DNA of 21,748 nt from the NCBI GenBank assembly GCA_002293065.1, contig DBCN01000094.1, positions 1-21,748 of the forward strand, read 5' to 3'. Position 1 is the first letter of the stretch. Every line of letters starts with the position of its first letter. This stretch comes from Opitutia bacterium UBA957. GTDB taxonomy: Bacteria; Verrucomicrobiota; Verrucomicrobiia; Opitutales; UBA953. The notes under the pieces are model-generated. The model saw only the letters and a list, made by a program, of their open reading frames with translations, made no database searches and was not told the origin of the DNA. Below are positions 6,530 through 15,700 of this stretch, one piece after another. A program made the position numbers and the translations under genes.

Positions 6530-7392
6530 TACTTCAGGAGATTGGTGTTGAGCTCATCCGGGTCGGTGGTCATCGCGATGTCACCGCTCGGCCGGAGCGA
6601 AAGCGCGGCGAACTGGTTTTCGTTGGCGAGATCCAACTGGGCCTTGTTGGTCGTCGGATCCAGACGGAGCACGCCGTTGGCGAGCACGAGGACCACGCGC
6701 CCAAGGTGATTGGAGGTGCCGCCGGTCTGGAGTTCGACGTAATACCACTTCTTGGCGTCGAGACCCGACATCGCGCTCAAGCTGGTGGGGGCAACGACGC
6801 CCTGCGAAGCGAACATCATCCAAGGCGGGCTGCCCGGGTTGTCGTTCGAGTTCGCCGTGGCGTTATCGGCGATCTGGCCGATGATGCTGGCGCGACCTTG
6901 CCAGGTACCCGTGAAGCCCGGAGGCTTGTTGACGACGGTGGAGGTATCGCTGGTGGGCGGCACGAAGTAGACGCCGCTGGGCAGCAGGGTCGGGGCGTCG
7001 GGCGTGTACCACTTGTAACGGCTGTCCGAAGTGCTCGTGACCGTGGTCGGGTCAACGCCGGCCGACATGGTGCTGGTATCGACGCTCCCCACGGCAATCA
7101 TGTACTTGTGGAGGTGATTCACCGGATCCGAAGGGTCGTTCAAGATGAGCAGACGGTAGCGGGCGTTGTAGCTCACACCCGTGCCTTGGGCGCCGCGGTT
7201 CATCAGAGCCATCGCGCGCACGGAGCGAATCGAAGAGCCGACCATGCGCTGCCCACCCATCAGGCCACCGCCGTCGCCGGAGGAGATGTTGAGGAAGAGC
7301 GCGGAGATCAGCAGGATGATGGTGATGACCACCAACAGCTCGATCAGCGTGAAACCGCGGCGGGCGCGGGAGAGTGTGGCACGGGGACTCAC
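6529..7392 (-). CDS. Prepilin-type protein, GspH-like or Verru_Chthon cassette D-like
   Basis: The 287-aa product has the leader MSPRATLSRARRG, cleavage before F14, and FTLIELLVVITIILLISALFL with E18 at mature position 5. A glycine-rich stretch (GDGGGLMGG) follows the helix, then RSVRAMALMNRGAQGTGVSYNARY, which suggests a GspH-like layout. The start codon is GTG at 7390-7392, overlapping the preceding TGA (GTGA). No disulphide pattern or known binding motif is seen. Confidence 0.82.
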   Translation of the reverse strand: MSPRATLSRARRGFTLIELLVVITIILLISALFLNISSGDGGGLMGGQRMVGSSIRSVRAMALMNRGAQGTGVSYNARYRLLILNDPSDPVNHLHKYMIAVGSVDTSTMSAGVDPTTVTSTSDSRYKWYTPDAPTLLPSGVYFVPPTSDTSTVVNKPPGFTGTWQGRASIIGQIADNATANSNDNPGSPPWMMFASQGVVAPTSLSAMSGLDAKKWYYVELQTGGTSNHLGRVVLVLANGVLRLDPTTNKAQLDLANENQFAALSLRPSGDIAMTTDPDELNTNLLK

Positions 7393-8057
7393 TGGATGGC
7401 GATGATGTCGGCGACGTCGTCCGGACCAAGGCTACCGCCGGTCGAACCGACGTCGCGGATGGTGGTGAAGATGATCACGCGAGCCGGAATGCCGGTGGGA
7501 CCGTTGATGCCATTGGGGTTCTTGGTGGCGTCCAGGTCGTCGGGCAAAGGCGTGGAGATGCCCTTGATCGTGCCGTTGCCGTCGGTGTCGAAGATCACGC
7601 GGATATTGGTGTTGCCGAACTTGTCCATGAGCTTGCCGGCGGCATTCACATTGGCGTCAAAGAGCTCGTAGTCATCCTTGCCGAAGGCGCAGAATTCCTC
7701 GGCATTACGGTTATACTTCGCGCGGTCGCCCGAGGCGGCCCCGGAGAGCGGCGAGCCCGTCGGGTTCTTGCCGTAAAGCGCCTTCACGAAGGGGATGCCC
7801 GGGCCGGCTTCGAGCTTATGCAGGGCATCGGTGGTCGTGGTGTAGGAAGTGCCGATGTTCGGGTAGAACCCGTAAACGGACTTATAGCGGGTCACCCCGG
7901 CGCACCACTGCTGGAAGGTCGTCTGCCCAGTCGAAATCTTGGCCTTCTTGCGGACCGAATTGATGGCCGGGAAGAGGGCCGCCGCCAAAATGCCGATGAT
8001 GGCAATGACGGTAAGGAGCTCGATGAGCGTGAAACCTGAACGGGTACGAGAACGCAT
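7389..8057 (-). CDS. Prepilin-type protein, GspG-like pseudopilin
   Basis: The 222-aa product is the first gene of the prepilin operon. The short leader MRSRTRSG is cut before F9 and is followed by FTLIELLTVIAIIGILAAALFPAI with E13 at mature position 5. The next segment (VRKKAKISTGQTTFQQWCAGVTRYKSVYGFYPNIG) matches the long helix plus GFYP-type turn typical of GspG-like pseudopilins. An acidic patch with FDTDGNGTI near the C-terminal half is a possible Ca2+-binding loop, as GspG often has one. The ATG at 8057 has no Shine-Dalgarno; TTTACCCT precedes it. Unlike several other genes in the window it has no TTGAC box at -35. Confidence 0.85.
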   Translation of the reverse strand: MRSRTRSGFTLIELLTVIAIIGILAAALFPAINSVRKKAKISTGQTTFQQWCAGVTRYKSVYGFYPNIGTSYTTTTDALHKLEAGPGIPFVKALYGKNPTGSPLSGAASGDRAKYNRNAEEFCAFGKDDYELFDANVNAAGKLMDKFGNTNIRVIFDTDGNGTIKGISTPLPDDLDATKNPNGINGPTGIPARVIIFTTIRDVGSTGGSLGPDDVADIIAIQ

Positions 8058-8089
8058 AGGGTAAAGGGGCTAGACTTAGGGGATTTGAA

Positions 8090-8107
8090 ATGTAGCCCCG
8101 CCTACAT
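8090..8107. promoter_or_regulatory. Inverted repeat upstream of the prepilin operon, possible operator
   Basis: ATGTAG (8090-8095) and CTACAT (8102-8107) are separated by 6 bp and lie 32-50 nt upstream of the operon's first ATG. On the minus strand TTGACT lies further upstream (8119-8124) and TACATT overlaps the repeat, but their 22-nt spacing is too long for a standard promoter. Confidence 0.3.
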
Positions 8108-8120
8108 CGATTGAACAGTC

Positions 8121-8170
8121 AAAAAGGTGGTTCGATACCCCTGGCCCCAACCCCTCCTCGCTGGGCCAGG
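8121..8170 (-). terminator. Possible terminator after the antiporter gene
   Basis: Just past the stop at 8175, CCTGGCCC and GGGCCAGG (8140-8147 with 8163-8170) form a perfect 8-bp stem with a 15-nt loop. On the minus strand a T5 run follows about 14 nt later (8121-8125). The long loop and the gap before the T-run make it weaker than the other terminators in the window. Confidence 0.4.
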
Positions 8171-8174
8171 TCAC

Positions 8175-9575
8175 TTACCTGAAAAGGAGAAAACTGGCGA
8201 CGGCCACCAAAGTGGGCAGCAAAGCCCAAAGGAAAAGGCGCCCTGCGGACACCCCACCCTCGAAATGTTCCCCTAAAATGGCCTGTCCCGCTGGATTCGG
8301 GGCATTAGCGATGACGGTGAGACCACCCCCCGCCAACGCACCCGCCAAAACGGCGTGCCTCAGGGCAGCCGCCGCCGGCTCGGCCAAGGCAGGGACCTGC
8401 GCCGCCAAGTAGGTGATTGCAGCGTTGTCGTTGAAGGCGGTCAAACCAACGGAAGCCCACAGCAGGGACATCTCCCCCATCTGGAGAATCACCGGGCCGA
8501 TCCACCACCCCTGCAGACCGCCTAGGACGACCAAGCCCGCCAAAAAGAACCCCACCATCAAGGGTGCCCGGAGCCGGAGCGGGGACTGCCAACGCGGGGT
8601 GGCGACCCCAAACGCCAAGAAGAGCAGGAAGCCCGCTACCATCAGGAAGGCGTGATGGCCCGACAACATCACGACCGTCCACGCAATCAACGCGAGGTGC
8701 ACCGCGGTCACCCAGAGCGGCACCGTTGGCTCAGCGGGAGCATCGGCGGCGGAGACCGGCGGACGCAGGGCGAGGAGTTCCCGGCGGAACCAGAGGAAAT
8801 AAGCGAGGTTGGAGACGAGGATTGCCGTCATGGCCGCCCAACCGAATTGCCGGAAAACCTCCGCCGTCCCCCACCCCCAACGCGTGGCGACCATCACCAC
8901 CGGCGGGGCCGCGAAATGCGTCAAGGCGCCACCGATGGACACGTTGACGAAGAGCAACGCCAGCGTGGCATACCGCAATCCGGACGATGGTTTCAGGCAA
9001 TAAAACTGGGCCGAAAGGAGAAAGGCGGCGATCGTCATCGCCGCGGGTTCCGTGATCAGCGAGCCCGCCAAAGGCGCCAAAGTCAGCACCACGAACCAGC
9101 GGGCGGCCGGACTCCCCCCGAACCAACCGGCGACCGCATTCAAAACGCGCCGAGCGGTTTCGACGATTGGTCGCGTCGAGGCCATGACCATGACGATGAA
9201 GACGAACAAGGGCTCCAAGTACTTGAAAGGTCCCGTGTACGCGCGGCCGGCGACGGCAGCGGCGTAGTCGCCGGACTCCAGATACGCGACGGCAAAGGCC
9301 CACCCTTTGCCGGGCCAACAGACGGCCAGCAGCAACATGAGGAAGGACCAGAGGCCGAAGACCGCTTCGACTTCACCCAAAAGGTGCAGCACCGCCGACC
9401 GGAAATCGGCGCGCTTCGCTTCGCGGCGGTGGGCGGCCCGGGCAAAGATCGGCGCGCAGAGGGCATGCACGACCGCCCCAAGAAACAAGGCTGTGGCCGC
9501 CGGCAAAAAGGGGTCCGAGGCCGCGGTAGCGGAGAGCGTCTGCATCCATGTGGCCGACATTAACATGCCGTCCAT
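8175..9575 (-). CDS. Putative Na+/H+ antiporter (PF07399-like membrane protein)
   Basis: The product (466 aa from the ATG at 9575) is a polytopic inner-membrane protein with roughly ten or more hydrophobic segments. The order and wording of segments (PFLPAATALFLGAVVHAL near the N-terminus, LITEPAAMTIAAFLLS and GGALTHFAAPPVVMVA mid-protein, SLLWASVGLTAFNDNAAITYLAAQVP and GGLTVIANAPNPAGQAIL near the C-terminus) match the putative Na+/H+ antiporter family PF07399 as I remember it. The polar FNDNAAITY and IANAPNPAG stretches inside membrane segments are plausible ion-binding sites. The start is uncertain: ATGs at 9575, 9566 and 9560 are all possible and the frame stays open to a GTG at 9644. I prefer 9575, with GAGG close upstream. 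The gene is divergent from the DUF4832 gene. Confidence 0.75.
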   Translation of the reverse strand: MDGMLMSATWMQTLSATAASDPFLPAATALFLGAVVHALCAPIFARAAHRREAKRADFRSAVLHLLGEVEAVFGLWSFLMLLLAVCWPGKGWAFAVAYLESGDYAAAVAGRAYTGPFKYLEPLFVFIVMVMASTRPIVETARRVLNAVAGWFGGSPAARWFVVLTLAPLAGSLITEPAAMTIAAFLLSAQFYCLKPSSGLRYATLALLFVNVSIGGALTHFAAPPVVMVATRWGWGTAEVFRQFGWAAMTAILVSNLAYFLWFRRELLALRPPVSAADAPAEPTVPLWVTAVHLALIAWTVVMLSGHHAFLMVAGFLLFLAFGVATPRWQSPLRLRAPLMVGFFLAGLVVLGGLQGWWIGPVILQMGEMSLLWASVGLTAFNDNAAITYLAAQVPALAEPAAAALRHAVLAGALAGGGLTVIANAPNPAGQAILGEHFEGGVSAGRLFLWALLPTLVAVASFLLFR

Positions 9576-9632
9576 TGAGCCTCGCCGCGGGCCCGAGGCG
9601 AGTCTGTTCGGCCGCTCCTTCCCGAATCGGGA

Positions 9633-9661
9633 TTGCCTCGACACTCTCCCATCAAAAATAT
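9633..9661 (+). promoter_or_regulatory. Putative promoter of the DUF4832 gene
   Basis: TTGCCT (9633-9638), a 17-nt spacer and AAATAT (9656-9661) form a weak to moderate promoter. The predicted start is about 9668, the A of the ATG itself. Confidence 0.35.
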
Positions 9662-9667
9662 GGGACC

Positions 9668-11338
9668 ATGATCAAGCACTGGCCCCTCCTGCTTCTCGGC
9701 ACCCTGCCCCTGCTGGCCAAGGACGAAGCCCCCAAGCTCGTGTACAAGGAATTCCACGGGCTCTACGCCGACGACCCCACCGCGCTCAACGGGCTCCGCA
9801 ACCCCGAACGTGGCTTCCGCCTGGAATGCCCCATCGGCTTGGGCGATGGTCAACTGATCGTCCAACGGGCCGACGGGCGCGTGGTTCGGCGCGCCGCCCC
9901 CGCCGCCAAAGACGAGAAGCCCGTCCCCTTCCTCGGCGTCGAGGTCAGCCGCAACGGCTGGACGGACCGCCAGCTGTTCGAAGCCCTCAAGGCTTGGGAA
10001 CTGAAGGGCATCACCACGCACCTCGGCATCTGCTGGCTCGATGAATACCACAACCGCGTCCTCGACCAGGTCCTCTTCCAGCGACTCGAAAAATCCCTGG
10101 ACACCTTCCGTCGGGCGGGCTGCAAACTCGAGCTGCGCTTCGCCTACGAACTCGACGACAGCAAATCGGGCGGCCCCGACCTCGCGATGGTCAAAGGCCA
10201 CTGGGCCCAACTGAAGAAGGTCCTCGCCGCCAACGCCGACGTGCTCGTCGCGGTCCAGCTCGGTTCCATCGGCCGCCGCGGCGAGGGCGCCAACGCCACG
10301 AAGATCCCCGAGACCCCGGAAGCCCATGGCGCCATCCTCAAGGAGGCGTTCGGCAGCCTGCCGAACGACCGCTCCCTGCTCATCCAGTCGCCCGACATGC
10401 GCGAGGGGCTCTGCAAGCAACTGGGTTGGCCCTTGCGCATCAACCAAGGAAACGCGTTCGAGAAAGGCAACCCCACCGCCCGGCTCGGCACCCACAACAC
10501 GCGCTTCCTCTTTGACCTGACCCACGACGCCACCTTCGAAAAACCGCTCGGCGGCACCAACGAGGATTGGCAGAAGTTCTGCATGGAGAATCTCTTCGTG
10601 CCCTACGACGCCGAGATCACCGCCAAAACGGCGACGCAACCCACGGCGGCGGATGGCTGGCTCGTCGCCCAAGTGGCCTCGAATGAACGCGCCTTCGCCC
10701 TCGGCTTGGCCCACGGCTGGTCCGAAGCCGACCCGGCGAAGACCGCGGGCCTCGTCGATGGCTGGAAAAAGCAGCTGAAAACCCAAGCGGAGGTCACCCA
10801 ACTGGGGTTGCCCATCTCCGATGGCTACTTCACCGACACCAAGGGCAACGCCGTCAGCCGTTCGGCCTTCGACTACCTGCGCGACCACGTGGGCTATCGC
10901 TACGAACTGCTCAGCGCCTCCTGGCAGAACAAGGTCAAGCTCGGCGCGAAGTTCGACATCAAGATCCGCATCTCCAACCGCGGTTTCTCCCCCTGCCCCA
11001 CCCCGCGCGGCCTCGACCTCGCCTACGTGGATAGCCCGACGAAGTACACGCTCTCGCCCGGCGAGGGCGAGGCTTTCGACATCCGCCGCCTGCCACCGTA
11101 TGTGGTCCTCCAGAACAAGGAAGCGGGGTACGAAATCACCATCAAGGCGACCGCGCCGAAGGATATCCAACCCGGCAAGTACCAGATCTGCGTGATGTTC
11201 CCCGAACTCGAACGCGCCAAGTACAAGCAAGACGCCCGCAACATGGTGCGCTTCGCGAACCGCGATGCCCCCTTCTGGCAATCGAAGGACGGCAAATGGG
11301 CGGGGAACCTGATGGGGGAGATCGAATTCGCCCGCTAA
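9668..11338 (+). CDS. Secreted DUF4874/DUF4832-type protein
   Basis: The 556-aa product begins with a signal peptide (MIKHWPLLLLGTLPLLA, residues 1-17). NPERGFRLE at about 45-53 is the characteristic start of the DUF4874 domain, and the barrel-like middle (GITTHLGICWLDEYHNR, LELRFAYELDD) fits that family. The C-terminal part holds a DUF4832-like region: GYRYELLSASW at about 408-418, then a beta-rich stretch with IRISNRGFSPCPTPRGLDLAYV and a closing segment ending MGEIEFAR. DUF4874/DUF4832 proteins are secreted or surface proteins, often suspected to act on polysaccharides. No catalytic residue can be assigned safely. The ATG at 9668 is preferred over an in-frame start near 9548 because it begins the signal peptide. 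It converges on the efflux operon with an 8-bp gap and no clear terminator. Confidence 0.75.
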   Translation: MIKHWPLLLLGTLPLLAKDEAPKLVYKEFHGLYADDPTALNGLRNPERGFRLECPIGLGDGQLIVQRADGRVVRRAAPAAKDEKPVPFLGVEVSRNGWTDRQLFEALKAWELKGITTHLGICWLDEYHNRVLDQVLFQRLEKSLDTFRRAGCKLELRFAYELDDSKSGGPDLAMVKGHWAQLKKVLAANADVLVAVQLGSIGRRGEGANATKIPETPEAHGAILKEAFGSLPNDRSLLIQSPDMREGLCKQLGWPLRINQGNAFEKGNPTARLGTHNTRFLFDLTHDATFEKPLGGTNEDWQKFCMENLFVPYDAEITAKTATQPTAADGWLVAQVASNERAFALGLAHGWSEADPAKTAGLVDGWKKQLKTQAEVTQLGLPISDGYFTDTKGNAVSRSAFDYLRDHVGYRYELLSASWQNKVKLGAKFDIKIRISNRGFSPCPTPRGLDLAYVDSPTKYTLSPGEGEAFDIRRLPPYVVLQNKEAGYEITIKATAPKDIQPGKYQICVMFPELERAKYKQDARNMVRFANRDAPFWQSKDGKWAGNLMGEIEFAR

Positions 11339-11346
11339 GCAAGCGG

Positions 11347-12747
11347 CTACTTGGCCGGCACTTCGACGCGAGCACCGCCCAGCGCCTTAATCAGGTCAAC
11401 CTGCGCCCCGATGCGATCGTGGCGGACCCGGGCGACGGCGGCCGTGGATTCGGCCAGGAGTCGACGAGCCAAAAGGTGCTCGGAGAGCGGCAACTGGCCA
11501 GCCGCCTGCCGGACCTCGGCGACGCGGAAGGCCTCTTGGGCGGACGCCTCGCGCAGTTCCGCGGCCCGCGCCGACTCGATAGTCTCACGGACATCGCTCA
11601 GGGCGTCGCGGACCTCGCGGAAGGCCGTCAACACCGCCCTTTCGTAAGTCGCGGCCGCTTGGTGCTGCAACGCCACGGCACCCTCGACGCGCGCGGCGCC
11701 GCGACCGAAATCGAACACGGGTGCGCGCAGGTCCACGCCGAGGCTCGACGTGGCGCTGGCGGCCGTGAAGAGCTGGGCTAAATCGCGGCTCTCGCTGCCC
11801 AACGCACCCGTCAGGGTGAAGCTCGGCAGATAGGTGGCCTTGACATAGCCGATCCGCGCGTTCGCCGCAACGAGGGCCTGTTCGGCGGCAAGCACATCCG
11901 GGCGCCGGCGCAGGAGATCCACGGGGAGACCGGCCGCAGGCGGCGGCGGCGGCACCAGCGCGACCGAGCCAGCGGTTGGCAGGACGAGGTCCGGCCGCCC
12001 CACGAGGAAACCCAGGAGGTGTTCGGCGTTGGCACGCGCCCGACGGGCATCCGAAAGGGTCGCGACCGCGGCGGCCACATTCACCTCGGCCTGTGCACGG
12101 TCGGAGGCGTTGGCCGAGCCGACGGCAAAGCGGGCGCCGACGATCCGGCGTTCTTCGGTGCGGATCGCCACCAGTTCCTCGGCCGAGCGTTGCTGCACGG
12201 CGGCGGACTGCGCCAAGGCGTAAGCCCGCACCACGGAGGCGGCGACGGCGAGCTCCACCTGAGTCCGTGCTTCGGTGGTGGCGAGGAGTTGGGCCCGGGC
12301 GGCTTCGGTGGCGCGGCGGAGCTTACCCCAGAAATCGAGTTCGAACGAAGTCGCCAAGCCCGCGCGATAGACGGTGCGGTTGCGTCCGTTGGTGGAGCTG
12401 ATGGGCGTATACCCATTGTCACTGACCTTACTCTGCGCGGCCCCGGCAGAAGCATCAACCTGCGGTAACCGCGCGCCCGCGACATCCGCTAAACCGGCGG
12501 CGGCTTCCTCGACGCGACCGGCGGCGATGCGGACATCGACGTTGGCGAGCAATGCCTGCTCGACGAAAGCGCTCAACTGGGCGTCGCCAAAGCCCTGCCA
12601 CCACTTTTCGCCGACGGCGACGCCACCCGGGGTCGCCTCCGGAAAGACCCCGGCGGTCGGCGTCTCGGGACGCACATAATCAGGGCCCACCGCACAGGCG
12701 GAAAGCAGGAAGCTCAGGGGGAGCAGCAACGAGACGGAGGTTTTCAT
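11347..12747 (-). CDS. RND efflux outer-membrane lipoprotein (NodT/OprM family)
   Basis: The 466-aa product is the TolC-like outer-membrane channel of a tripartite efflux pump. The N-terminus MKTSVSLLLPLSFLLSAC is a lipoprotein signal with C18 as the lipidated residue. It is followed by AVGPDYVRPETP, the family's GPDYxRP start. Two OEP repeats follow, with coiled-coil alanine/arginine-rich helices (VDVRIAAGRVEEAAAGLADV; ANASDRAQAEVNVAAAVATL), LLRRRPDVLAAEQALVAANARIGYVKATYLPSFTLTGALG between about 290 and 335, and a second helical hairpin at the end. Its ATG (12745-12747) overlaps the pump's stop by 4 bp. The frame stays open further upstream, but that is inside the pump gene. Confidence 0.93.
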   Translation of the reverse strand: MKTSVSLLLPLSFLLSACAVGPDYVRPETPTAGVFPEATPGGVAVGEKWWQGFGDAQLSAFVEQALLANVDVRIAAGRVEEAAAGLADVAGARLPQVDASAGAAQSKVSDNGYTPISSTNGRNRTVYRAGLATSFELDFWGKLRRATEAARAQLLATTEARTQVELAVAASVVRAYALAQSAAVQQRSAEELVAIRTEERRIVGARFAVGSANASDRAQAEVNVAAAVATLSDARRARANAEHLLGFLVGRPDLVLPTAGSVALVPPPPPAAGLPVDLLRRRPDVLAAEQALVAANARIGYVKATYLPSFTLTGALGSESRDLAQLFTAASATSSLGVDLRAPVFDFGRGAARVEGAVALQHQAAATYERAVLTAFREVRDALSDVRETIESARAAELREASAQEAFRVAEVRQAAGQLPLSEHLLARRLLAESTAAVARVRHDRIGAQVDLIKALGGARVEVPAK

Positions 12748-15700
12748 GCGCGGGGTTCCTTCCGATCGCCGGTCAGGAGCTTGAAGAAGAGCGGGATGAA
12801 GAGCGTGGCGACGAAGGTATCCAGGATCATGCCGCCGAAGACCCCGGTGCCCATCGAACGACGGGCCCCCGCCCCGGCGCCCGAAGCGAGCACCAGCGGA
12901 ATCACGCCGAGCACGAAGGCCAGCGAGGTCATCACGAGCGGACGGAAGCGCACACGAGCGGCCTCGATGGCGGCTTCCGCCGCGGACTTGCCCGCATCGC
13001 GCGCCTTGACGGCGAATTCGACGATCAGGATGGCGTTCTTGGCCGCGAGGCCGATGAGCGTGACCAAACCAATCTGGAAGTAGAGGTCGTTCGGGGTGCC
13101 GCGCACCCAGATGGCGACAAGCGCGCCGAGCAACGCGAACGGGACCGTCAGGATGACGCCGATGGGTAAGGACCACTTCTCGTAGAGCGCCGCCAGGATC
13201 AGGAACACCATCGTGAGGGCCATCAAGAAGGCCGGCAACGCGGAGGTCGCGGAGCGCTTCTCCTGGAGCGCCTGCGCCGTCCAATCGAGCTGGTAGCCTT
13301 CCGGCAGGGTGCGTTCGGCGACTTCTTCGACGACGCGCAGCGCCTCGCTCGAACTCAGACCGGCCGCGCCGCTACCCATCACGCGGGCGGCGACAAAACC
13401 GTTGTACCGCTCGACCTGCTCGGGCCCGGAGGACGGCTTGATCCGCACCAACGTCGACAACGGAATCATCCGCCCATCGGCGGACCGCACATGGATGCGC
13501 CCAACATCGGAGGGGTCCATCCGCTCGGAGGGCTCCGCCTGCATGAGGACGCGGTAGGTGCGCCCCGAACGGTTGAAGTCGTTGACGTAGGCGGCTCCGA
13601 TGGTCGCCTGCAGGGCTTCATAGATCTCCGGCAGGGGGACTCCCAAGGTCATGGCCCGCACCTCGTCGACTTCCGCGGCATACTGCGGCACGGTCGTACG
13701 CAGGAACGAACGGAGCCCAACAATGAGAGGCTTGCCGTCCTTGGTCTCCTTGCCGAGGGCCGCGATGAGTTCATCCGTCACCTTGCCCAAACGGACGGGA
13801 TCGTCGTCCTCGCGCGCCTGCAGGTAGAATTCGAAGCCGCCTGCGGTCCCGATGCCGCGAATGGGCGGCGGGTTGACGATGAAGCACATGCCTTCGGTGG
13901 CGTGGGCCGTCGAAGCCATCAGCACGCCCGTGAGCTGTTCGGCGCCCATGTCACGCTTCGACCAATCCTTCAACGGCAGGAAGATCGTGCCGGCATTGGT
14001 CTTTTCGCCGCCGCCGATCAGGTCGAACCCGCTGATGGCGAAAGCATGGAAAACGGCCGGCTTCTCCGCGGGCGTCTGGAGGAGCGACGGCACGATCTTG
14101 GTCATGTAGTCGCGGGTCCGCGTGACGCTGGCGCCATCGGGCAAGCTCACCGAGGCGAGCACGTACCCTTGGTCCTCGGCCGGCAAGAAGCCGCGCGGTC
14201 GTTCCCAGAGGAGCAGCGCGTTGGCCCCGAGGACGCCCGCGAAGATGAGCCCAGCGGTCCAGGGGCGCTCCAACAGCCAGCGGACGGTGCGGCCATGCCA
14301 AGCGGCCAAGGACTGGAACCCGCGTTCAAACCAAGCCAGAAAACCCGTGGTCGGCGCATGGGTACGGGGCTTCAGGATCATCGCGCAAAGCGCGGGCGTG
14401 AGGGTCAAGGCCACGAAGCCCGAGATGATCACCGCGATCGACACAGTCACGGCGAACTGGCGGTAGAGGGTCCCCGCGATCCCGCCGAGGAAGGCGACGG
14501 GCAGGAAGACCGACACCAGGACGAGGACGATGGCGACGATGGCCCCCGAGACCTCATGCACCGAAGCCAAAGCGGCCTCGAACGGACTGAGCCCCTTCTC
14601 CTCCATGAGACGCTCGACGTTCTCGAGCACGACGATGGCGTCGTCGACGACGATACCGATGGCGATGACCATCGCAAAGAGGGTCAACGTGTTGATGCCG
14701 AATCCAAAGACCCACAGGCCCGCGAAGGTACCAATCAGCGACACCGGCACGGCAATGATCGGAATCAGCGTCGCGCGCCAGCTGCCCAAGAAAAGGAAGA
14801 CGACCAAAATGACCAGCAGCCCCGCCTCAAAGAGCGTCTGCACGACCTCACGGATGGAGGCCGCCACGAAAAGCGTCGTGTCGAAGGGGATATCGTAGTC
14901 GATGCCGGCCGGGAAACGCTTCGAGAGTTCCGCCACGCGGGCTTTCACCGCCGCCGCGACGTCAAGGGCGTTGGCCCCGGGAGCGAGGAAGACGCGCGTG
15001 CCAACCGCCGTCTGGTTATCGAGGCTCGCGCGCTGCTCGTAGCTCTGCGCGCCGAGTTCGACCGTAGCGACGTCGCGGAGGCGCAGGACACCCTTGGCGC
15101 CGTCGGCGCGGAGCACGATGTTGCCGAATTGTTCCGGGGTGGCGAGACGGCTCGCGGTGATGATGGGGATGACGATGGCCTGGCCGTCGGCGGAAGGCTC
15201 CTGCCCGAGGCGACCGGCGGCGTATTGGTTGTTCGAAACCCGGATCGCGCGGGCGACGTCGCCGGGCGTCACGCCCAGTTGGGCCATCTTATCGGGCCGC
15301 AACCAAACGCGCATCGAGTAATCACGGGCCCCGAAAATGCCCGCATCGCTGACGCCGGGGACGCGCTTGATTTCCTCGACGATGTTGACCGAAGCGTAAT
15401 TGCTCAGGAAGACGGAGTCGCGGGTGCCATCCTTCGAGATGATCGAAATCGACATCAGGATGTCGTTGGTGCGCTTCTTGACGACCACCCCCAGGCGGCG
15501 CGCCTCTTCGGGCAGGCGGGGCTCGGCGATCTTGACGCGGTTCGTCAGGTTGATGACCGCCAGGTCGGGATCCGTCCCGGGCTCGAAGGTCACGGTGATC
15601 GTGAGCAGGCCGTTCGACGAGGAGTTGGACGAAAAGTACAGGAGGTTATCGGTGCCGTTGATCTCGTCCTCGATGGGTGCAGCGACGGTGCGCATGAGCG

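Noticed and set aside
9599..9644. AAGGAG on the minus strand as a Shine-Dalgarno for a longer antiporter
   Set aside because: No start codon lies 5-12 nt downstream in the gene's frame.
9560..11281. Open frame (573 codons) opposite the DUF4832 gene
   Set aside because: Antisense shadow; no domain, and the plus-strand frame has a signal peptide and family motifs.
11347..13284. Extended frame joining the efflux channel to upstream sequence (645 codons)
   Set aside because: The extra N-terminal part is the pump gene read in another frame. The lipoprotein signal at 12747 marks the real start.
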